Source: Nonlabens sp. (lineage in GTDB: Bacteria > Bacteroidota > Bacteroidia > Flavobacteriales > Flavobacteriaceae). From it: a stretch of DNA of 6,196 nt. How positions within the stretch are numbered: position 1 is the stretch's first letter; every line of letters begins with the position of its first letter. Positions 1 through 4,710 of this stretch are shown piece by piece. A program made the position numbers and the translations under genes. Location: assembly GCA_023301395.1 (NCBI GenBank), contig JALZUY010000320.1, positions 1-6,196 of the forward strand, written 5' to 3'. Below the pieces are notes generated by a model that had not been told where the DNA came from, ran no database searches, and was given only the letters and a program-made list of their open reading frames with translations.

Positions 1-688
1 CAGATATATCGTTCAATGGAGTACCATTTAAAATAGCCATCATTTTAAACCATAGATCGTCAGCCTTAGGAGTTAATTTAATGAACAAATCTACATCTTG
101 CACTTGAGATCCTAAACTACCAGCTGGATACAATACACAAAAAGCGCCTACTGGCATTACTAAAGACGATTCTTGAGGCGTCTCATTTACAAAAGGCCAT
201 TTACCATAAGACAACAGCTCACCATTTTGATAAGTAATATTACGGCAGCGGTTACCTATAACACGATGTGGTTGTTTTAAATGTTCTTCATAAGTGATCC
301 TAAGAGTCGATGAATGATAAATCACATCATCATCACAAGTGATAATTGTCTTATCAGGAAAAGCCTGTAAACTATGAATCAACTTGCGGTGCGAAAATCC
401 ATAAGGTGAAAATCTAATTTCAAATAAACCACCTTCTAGCTTGCGCAATGAATTAGGAATTTGACCTTTTAAATCTTCCTTGAGCCACAGGATGATTTTC
501 TCTGGCTGGTAATCTTGCATCATCATACTGCGTATGGTGATGGACAGTGTTTTAAGTCTAGTAGGAATAGAAGTAAGTGATACTATAACAGGTATATGCT
601 TCACAGGATTCTTACCTAGTTTTTTTCTAGAAACACATAACATTCTTGTGCTATGATATATGGAACCTGGTATTTCGCTCAACTTCAT
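1..688 (-). CDS. Glycosyltransferase, GT-A-like, C-terminus cut by window edge
   Basis: Reading the minus strand from the ATG at 688-686 gives 229 open codons to the window edge with no stop, so the C-terminus is missing. A short N-terminal stretch (about 1-31) leads into IPVIVSLTSIPTR (32-44), a typical first beta strand of a GT-A nucleotide-sugar-binding fold. This is followed by SMMMQDYQPEKIILWL (54-69). A strand ending in ITCDDDVIY carries an acidic DDD triad at 119-121, the expected divalent metal and sugar-nucleotide site. Further on are GAFCVLYP and, near the edge, a KADDLWFKMM stretch, which resembles the acceptor-side acidic motif of related enzymes. The ATG overlaps the stop of the upstream kinase gene as ATGA, with AAAGGA about 11 bases before it, so translation is probably coupled. 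I infer transfer of a sugar to LPS core or a related surface glycan; donor and acceptor cannot be told. The family call is firm, the substrate is not. Confidence 0.85.
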   Translation of the reverse strand, partial: MKLSEIPGSIYHSTRMLCVSRKKLGKNPVKHIPVIVSLTSIPTRLKTLSITIRSMMMQDYQPEKIILWLKEDLKGQIPNSLRKLEGGLFEIRFSPYGFSHRKLIHSLQAFPDKTIITCDDDVIYHSSTLRITYEEHLKQPHRVIGNRCRNITYQNGELLSYGKWPFVNETPQESSLVMPVGAFCVLYPAGSLGSQVQDVDLFIKLTPKADDLWFKMMAILNGTPLNDIS

Positions 689-1455
689 ATCTGCTTTTTT
701 CCTTTAATTATGGATTTGAACTTCTTTTTTAAACGTTTCTTGCGATGGAAAGCTTCTTGAAAATCTTGAGTGTATTGCCACATCTGTGAGATGGTTTCCT
801 GAGGTCGCTTATGCGAAAGCGTAGCATATTCTAGCCCCATTACTTCATACATCCATTTTTGTGGAGATAATCTTTCAAAATTCTTGAGACGATCATCCCA
901 CGGAATGTCATAAAACTTCATTCTGTTTAAGTCCACAAGAGCAAACTCATAATGAGTTCCTGTTTTAGTAATCAAAGTATTTCCTGGAGAATTATCTAAG
1001 AAATAAACACCAGCTTCATGCATTTTGTAAATAAACTGGGCATATTCTTTTAAAATTTGCTCTTTGTTTTCAATAGAATCATCATTAATAAGCTCGCGAT
1101 AAGTAAAATCACAATCTACTTGCTTAGAAATATAAAAACTAGTGCCAAAACTTAATCCAGCTTTCTCCTCTAAATACGCAATAGGATCTGGAGTACCTAT
1201 TCCTTTATCTTTAAGGATAGTTGCGTATTCATAAGAACGTTGCGCTTTTGATTTTCTAAAAAAACGGTAAACTATTTTATTAATCGCATTTGGTTTTCTA
1301 AAACGTTTAAAGTTAAGTGACTCATCACTAACCGTAATAATCTTAACCACGTTACGACCATCGTGCAACGAGCGACCTATGGAGTCAAACTGCTCAATAG
1401 CTGCTAGGATGGATTCCTTTAAATAAACGTATGATTCTTGATAAACGCTTTTCAT
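685..1455 (-). CDS. Lipopolysaccharide (Kdo/WaaP-type) kinase family protein
   Basis: This 256-residue protein has the protein-kinase-like core of the LPS kinase family, which phosphorylates Kdo or heptose of the LPS inner core with ATP on the cytoplasmic side. Visible motifs, in order: a putative ATP-lysine segment LNFKRFRKPN (47-56, K50 the likely lysine); a basic stretch and helix RFFRKSKAQRSYEYA (64-78, E76 the likely salt-bridge glutamate); the catalytic loop MHEAGVYFLDNSPGN (145-159, catalytic D154 and metal-binding N159); and VDLNRMKF (174-181), where D175 stands in for the DFG aspartate. The C-terminal 20 residues are very lysine/arginine-rich, which may favour membrane contact. The length suits this family in Bacteroidetes. 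It is the first gene of a minus-strand pair with the glycosyltransferase and is divergent from a pyruvyl transferase gene, consistent with an envelope-glycan role. No Shine-Dalgarno is seen before the ATG, and the next in-frame Met is residue 145, so the start is secure. Kdo versus heptose as acceptor is not decidable here. Confidence 0.88.
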   Translation of the reverse strand: MKSVYQESYVYLKESILAAIEQFDSIGRSLHDGRNVVKIITVSDESLNFKRFRKPNAINKIVYRFFRKSKAQRSYEYATILKDKGIGTPDPIAYLEEKAGLSFGTSFYISKQVDCDFTYRELINDDSIENKEQILKEYAQFIYKMHEAGVYFLDNSPGNTLITKTGTHYEFALVDLNRMKFYDIPWDDRLKNFERLSPQKWMYEVMGLEYATLSHKRPQETISQMWQYTQDFQEAFHRKKRLKKKFKSIIKGKKQI

Positions 1456-1503
1456 ATGCCAAAACTACGAGAAGTTCATAAATAGACATCCTTTGTTTTC
1501 ATT

Positions 1504-1511
1504 TATCTTTA
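1504..1511 (+). promoter_or_regulatory. Possible -7 promoter element for the pyruvyl transferase operon
   Basis: TATCTTTA matches the Bacteroidetes -7 consensus TAnnTTTG at all positions but the last. It lies in the intergenic region shared with the divergent kinase gene and about 45-60 bases before the coding start, a reasonable leader length. No TTG-type -33 element is found at the usual 17-19 base spacing, so this is a weak call. Confidence 0.27.
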
Positions 1512-1555
1512 CATCAATAGCTGCATCTTATGATAATTCACAATATCTATGCAAC

Positions 1556-1560
1556 AAGGA
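1556..1560 (+). promoter_or_regulatory. Shine-Dalgarno AAGGA that decides the start of the pyruvyl transferase gene
   Basis: AAGGA ends six bases before the ATG at 1567. The alternative in-frame ATG at 1549 has no such sequence in front of it and would place AAGGA inside the coding region. Shine-Dalgarno sequences are sparse in this phylum, so their absence upstream of 1549 is not conclusive, but the good spacing favours 1567. Confidence 0.5.
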
Positions 1561-1566
1561 ACACCT

Positions 1567-2457
1567 ATGATTAATAAAATAAAATCGAGCTACTTTAAAA
1601 AAGCCACCTTCAAAAAGATTCTAAGTTTGGATCAGAAAAATGAAGGAATCATCAACGTGCATCGTTATGACACTTCAAATATAGGTGATTTATATTGTGC
1701 TCCACATCAATACTTTAAAGAGCTTAAAAGTAATTATTCAGATATTTTTCTATATAAACGCACCGATAAAAACAGTAGAATCCAGCTCGTTGAAGATATG
1801 ACCCGTAATTCTCTTATTATAGGTGGCGGCGGATTACTTAATAGAGGTAGTTTCACAAATCAAATGAAATTCTATCAAGAGCTTGCGTTGAAAGGAAAAA
1901 AAACTGTTTTATGGGGCGTAGGTCATAACGAGAAAAAACCGAGCTTATATGGTAAGATTGATAGTTATGATGTAGATGTTGAAAAATTTGGATTAACCGG
2001 AACTAGAGATTACAGTATGCCTGGCGAATGGTTGCCATGTGTAAGTTGTCTCCATGAATTATTTGATAAATCTTATGAGAACACTCAAGAGATAGGTGTT
2101 ATATTTCACAAGAAAACTATTCAGCAACCCCACATTACATCAAAATTCAAAGATTACTCGAGCACTTCAAACACCATAGATCTGGACGCGTTAATTCAAT
2201 TCATAGGAAAAAGTGAATATATCGTAACTGACAGCTACCATGCGATGTACTGGTCCATGATGTTAGGTAAAAAAGTAGCCGTGATTCCTAACTCGTCAAA
2301 ATTCTATGACTTTAAATATCATCCATTATTTACAGATTTTGATAATGCTATAGCACAAGTTAAGAATGCTACGATAAAGGACGGATTGTTAGAGGAATGT
2401 CGTGAGCTAAATCGTAATTTTGCCAAAAGAGCTTTTGAGTACTTAGAAGTGAAATAA
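1567..2457 (+). CDS. Polysaccharide pyruvyl transferase family protein
   Basis: The family moves a pyruvyl group from phosphoenolpyruvate to a sugar as a ketal, adding negative charge to capsule, exopolysaccharide, LPS or wall glycans. Some members are glycosyltransferase-like relatives of unknown donor. Numbering from the ATG at 1567 (296 residues), the visible motifs are: VHRYDTSNIGD (31-41), the N-terminal 'N-x-GD' signature; SLIIGGGGLLNRG (82-94), the glycine-rich loop; VLWGVGHN (114-121); EWLPCVSCLHELF (154-166), the family's P-C-x-S motif; and IVTDSYHAMYW (219-229), where TDSYH carries the conserved C-terminal-domain histidine. An in-frame ATG at 1549 would add six residues; I prefer 1567 because AAGGA lies six bases before it. 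No membrane segment is seen, so it should be cytoplasmic. It is divergent from the LPS kinase/glycosyltransferase pair and is followed after 11 bases by the TsaC-like gene, so it probably heads an operon with it. Family membership is strong; acceptor glycan unknown. Confidence 0.88.
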   Translation: MINKIKSSYFKKATFKKILSLDQKNEGIINVHRYDTSNIGDLYCAPHQYFKELKSNYSDIFLYKRTDKNSRIQLVEDMTRNSLIIGGGGLLNRGSFTNQMKFYQELALKGKKTVLWGVGHNEKKPSLYGKIDSYDVDVEKFGLTGTRDYSMPGEWLPCVSCLHELFDKSYENTQEIGVIFHKKTIQQPHITSKFKDYSSTSNTIDLDALIQFIGKSEYIVTDSYHAMYWSMMLGKKVAVIPNSSKFYDFKYHPLFTDFDNAIAQVKNATIKDGLLEECRELNRNFAKRAFEYLEVK

Positions 2458-2468
2458 TATAGTTAGTT

Positions 2469-3104
2469 ATGGCACGCAGTGACCGCGATAGAAATAGAAG
2501 AGATCAAGTAAGAGGACGCAAGAAAAAGGAAGTCGTGGTAGACTTGCCTATGGAAGATGTTAGAGAAGCCGTAACTGCTTTGAAAAAAGGAAAGATCATC
2601 CTTTATCCTACTGACACCATTTATGGAATAGGTTGCGATGCTACAAATTATGAGGCTGTAGAAGAACTCTATAAAATAAAAGAAAGAGATCCTTCAAAAT
2701 CTTTGATCATTCTTGTAGATAGCTTTGATATGCTAGATCGCTACATTGAAGAAGTCCCAGAAATGGCATGGCAAGTTTTGAAACTCAATAAAAAGCCACT
2801 TACAATTATCTATGACAGGCCTAAGGCCGTTGCAGAAAACCTCATTGCCAGTGATAACACACTAGCTATAAGAGTTACTAATGATCCTGTTTGCAGAGCA
2901 ATTATAAGAGGATTGAGAAAACCTATTGTTTCCACTAGCGCAAATCTAAGTGGTGAAAAAACACCTGTAGGATTCATAGATATTAGTGAAATTCTTAAAA
3001 GTAGGCTGGGATATATTCTCGACTTACCACTTGCCAAAACTAACGTACCACCATCATCCATCATTAAAATATCAAATGATGGAACTATGAAAATATTGAG
3101 ATAA
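2469..3104 (+). CDS. tsaC: L-threonylcarbamoyladenylate synthase (TsaC/YrdC type)
   Basis: This enzyme makes threonylcarbamoyl-AMP from threonine, bicarbonate and ATP. It is the first step of t6A formation at position 37 of ANN-decoding tRNAs, and the TsaB/TsaD/TsaE machinery completes it. The 211-residue product is a single YrdC domain without the extra Sua5 C-terminal domain. Signatures: ILYPTDTIYGIGCDA (44-58); KIKERDPSKSLIIL (69-82, the K-x-R...K-x-L substrate loop, with KSL in place of the usual KPL); KPLTIIYDRP (109-118); LAIRVTNDP (132-140); and IVSTSANLSG (153-162). Residues 1-20 form an unusual Arg/Lys/Asp-rich tail, with 10 basic residues, ahead of the domain, which starts near residue 29. 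A second in-frame ATG at 2550 would remove the tail, but neither start has a clear ribosome binding site. The gene sits 11 bases after the pyruvyl transferase and 7 before the CCA enzyme, pairing two tRNA maturation functions. YciO-type paralogues are the main alternative, but the motif set fits TsaC better. Confidence 0.88.
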   Translation: MARSDRDRNRRDQVRGRKKKEVVVDLPMEDVREAVTALKKGKIILYPTDTIYGIGCDATNYEAVEELYKIKERDPSKSLIILVDSFDMLDRYIEEVPEMAWQVLKLNKKPLTIIYDRPKAVAENLIASDNTLAIRVTNDPVCRAIIRGLRKPIVSTSANLSGEKTPVGFIDISEILKSRLGYILDLPLAKTNVPPSSIIKISNDGTMKILR

Positions 3105-3111
3105 TAGTATT

Positions 3112-4539
3112 ATGGAGCAACTGCAATTTAAAGATGCAATCGCACATCCTGTATTTAAAATCATAAGTGAAGCCGCAAAACAACTCAATATCGAGTGTTA
3201 TGTGATAGGTGGTTTTGTAAGAGATTATTTCTTAAAGCGTGGAGAAAAACAAGATATAGACATCGTTGCAGTAGGTAGTGGTATTGAACTTGCTCAAAAA
3301 GTAGCTCAACTTTTACCACAGAGTTCAAAAGTCTCAGTATTTAAAACCTATGGCACTGCTATGGTAAAGACTGATGACTATGAACTAGAGTTTGTAGGTG
3401 CTCGCAAAGAAAGTTACACAAGAGATAGCCGCAATCCTATCGTAGAAGATGGAACGCTAGAAGATGATCAAAACCGTAGAGATTTTACCATTAACGCGAT
3501 GGCCTTTTCATTAAATGAAAACAGCTTTGGCCAACTTGTGGATCCATTTAATGGAATGGAAGATCTTGAAAAAAAGATCATTAAAACACCGCTAGAACCA
3601 GACATTACATACAGCGACGACCCATTACGTATGATGCGTGCCATAAGATTTGCAGCACAATTGAACTTTAGAATTGAAGACCATTCTTTTCAAAGTATAA
3701 AACGTAACTCAAGCCGCATCAAGATTATTACAAACGAACGTATCGTTACAGAATTAAATAAAATAATGATGTGTAATGAACCATCTCATGGTTTTTTATT
3801 ACTTGAAAAAACAGAACTTCTTCATTATTTCCTACCAGAACTCACTGCTCTTAAAGGAATTGAAGAAGTAGAAGGTCAAAAACATAAAGACAACTTTTAC
3901 CACACGCTAGAAGTAGTTGATAATATATCACGCAATACCGATAATTTATGGTTGCGCTGGGCTGCTATGCTCCATGATATAGGAAAAGCTCCAACAAAGA
4001 AATTCAGTAAAAAAGTGGGATGGACATTCCATGGTCATGAATTCAAAGGATCAAAAATGACCTATCATTTGTTCAAGCGTTTAAAAATGCCATTGAATGA
4101 TAAAATGAAGTTTGTTCAATTAATGGTGCGCATGTCCTCAAGACCTATCGCGGTAATAGATGAAGCTGCTACAGATAGCGCTGTACGTAGATTAGTTCAT
4201 GACGCTGGCGATTATATAGAAGACCTCATGACACTTTGCGAGGCAGACATTACGACTAAGAATCCGCATAGATTTAAGAAGTATCATAATAATTTCCAAC
4301 AAGTCCGTGAGAAGATTGTAGAAGTTGAGGAACGCGACCATGTACGTAATTTTCAGCCACCAGTAAGTGGTGAAGAAATTATGGCTACGTTTAACCTCAA
4401 ACCTTGTCGTGAAATAGGCATGATTAAAACCGCCATTAAAGACTCTATCCTAGATGGTGTAATCCCTAATGAGTATGAAGCTGCAAAGACTTTTATGATT
4501 AAAAAAGGTCAGGAACTTGGTCTTAATATAGTAAAGTAA
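3112..4539 (+). CDS. cca: CCA tRNA nucleotidyltransferase with HD domain
   Basis: A class II nucleotidyltransferase that builds or repairs the 3'-terminal CCA of tRNAs from CTP and ATP without a nucleic-acid template. Domains of the 475-residue protein: an N-terminal polymerase head with YVIGGFVRDYF (30-40) and catalytic carboxylates in QDIDIV (47-52); LEFVGARKESY (93-103); the NRRDFTINAMA block (122-132); LVDPFNGMEDL (143-153); and SDDPLRMMRAIRFA (169-182), the neck segment that pairs with the incoming nucleotide. An HD phosphohydrolase domain follows, with its metal-ligand set apparently intact: H264, the H288-D289 pair in MLHDIGK, H307/H309 in FHGHE and D379 in CEADITTKN. The length is usual for the Bacteroidetes form. 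The strictly related poly(A) polymerase is the main alternative, but a lone enzyme of this layout next to a t6A gene points to CCA addition. There is no Shine-Dalgarno before the ATG; it starts 7 bases after tsaC and is probably co-transcribed. A strong hairpin follows 10 bases after the stop. Confidence 0.9.
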   Translation: MEQLQFKDAIAHPVFKIISEAAKQLNIECYVIGGFVRDYFLKRGEKQDIDIVAVGSGIELAQKVAQLLPQSSKVSVFKTYGTAMVKTDDYELEFVGARKESYTRDSRNPIVEDGTLEDDQNRRDFTINAMAFSLNENSFGQLVDPFNGMEDLEKKIIKTPLEPDITYSDDPLRMMRAIRFAAQLNFRIEDHSFQSIKRNSSRIKIITNERIVTELNKIMMCNEPSHGFLLLEKTELLHYFLPELTALKGIEEVEGQKHKDNFYHTLEVVDNISRNTDNLWLRWAAMLHDIGKAPTKKFSKKVGWTFHGHEFKGSKMTYHLFKRLKMPLNDKMKFVQLMVRMSSRPIAVIDEAATDSAVRRLVHDAGDYIEDLMTLCEADITTKNPHRFKKYHNNFQQVREKIVEVEERDHVRNFQPPVSGEEIMATFNLKPCREIGMIKTAIKDSILDGVIPNEYEAAKTFMIKKGQELGLNIVK

Positions 4540-4549
4540 AGTTTGAGAA

Positions 4550-4571
4550 TTCAGCTCTTGCCAGAGCTGAA
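4550..4571 (+). terminator. Hairpin after cca, probable terminator
   Basis: TTCAGCTCT and AGAGCTGAA form a perfect 9-base-pair stem around a TGCC tetraloop, starting 10 bases after the cca stop codon. There is no T-run directly after the stem. However, flanking GTTTGA (4541-4546) can pair with TCAAAC (4593-4598), and that outer stem is followed by CCTTTTATT, which would serve as a T-rich tail. Its place at the end of a three-gene unit, before a gene with its own leader, supports a terminator. An RNA-stabilising 3' hairpin is the alternative. Confidence 0.55.
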
Positions 4572-4610
4572 ATTAATAAGACTTTACCAAATTCAAACCT
4601 TTTATTAAAC

Positions 4611-4645
4611 AGTTCTTTTTCCTACTCATAAACCCAAAAGGAACT
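4611..4645 (+). repeat. Inverted repeat in the leader region of the propeller sensor gene
   Basis: Ten-base arms (4611-4620 and 4636-4645) are complementary when read as RNA from the plus strand, with one U-G wobble, and enclose a 15-base loop. It lies 65 bases before the proposed start of the next gene. It could be a second terminator element, a regulator binding site, or chance in AT-rich DNA. On the minus strand the wobble becomes an A-C mismatch, which mildly favours a plus-strand RNA structure if it is real. Confidence 0.35.
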
Positions 4646-4682
4646 TCCAGCAATCGGTGAGGGAAAAACCTCTATAAAATAG

Positions 4683-4690
4683 TAGCTTTA
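4683..4690 (+). promoter_or_regulatory. Possible -7 promoter element of the propeller sensor gene
   Basis: TAGCTTTA matches TAnnTTTG except at the last base and ends 20 bases before the proposed TTG start, allowing a short leader. No TTG-type -33 element is present at standard spacing, so the call rests on one box and the need for a promoter after the upstream hairpin. Confidence 0.25.
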
Positions 4691-4710
4691 CCATAACCTA
4701 AAAGCTAATC

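Larger units (their letters stand above)
4540..4710 (+). other. Non-coding gap between cca and the propeller sensor gene
   Basis: This 171-base stretch has no convincing coding sequence. It holds the terminator-like hairpin at 4550-4571 and a second inverted repeat. In that repeat AGTTCTTTTT (4611-4620) faces AAAAGGAACT (4636-4645), giving ten pairs including one G-U and a 15-base loop. It also holds a weak promoter-like box at 4683-4690. The remainder is AT-rich and featureless. Confidence 0.6.

Noticed and set aside
1460..1467. Perfect TAnnTTTG match (TAGTTTTG, minus strand) before the kinase gene
   Set aside because: It ends only four bases before the ATG, so the transcript would be essentially leaderless, and no TTG-type -33 element is at the right spacing. 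Not supported enough to list as a promoter.
1492..1511. TTTG at 1492-1495 as the -33 element for the box at 1504-1511
   Set aside because: The spacer is only 8 bases instead of the 17-19 expected for Bacteroidetes promoters.
2810..3064. An 84-codon open frame on the minus strand
   Set aside because: It lies wholly inside the well-supported TsaC-like gene on the opposite strand, has no recognisable domain and no upstream signals; a shadow frame.
3790..3870. Possible missing or broken neck region of the CCA enzyme
   Set aside because: The frame is continuous through the neck into the HD domain with normal spacing, and the total length matches the family, so no frameshift or deletion is indicated.
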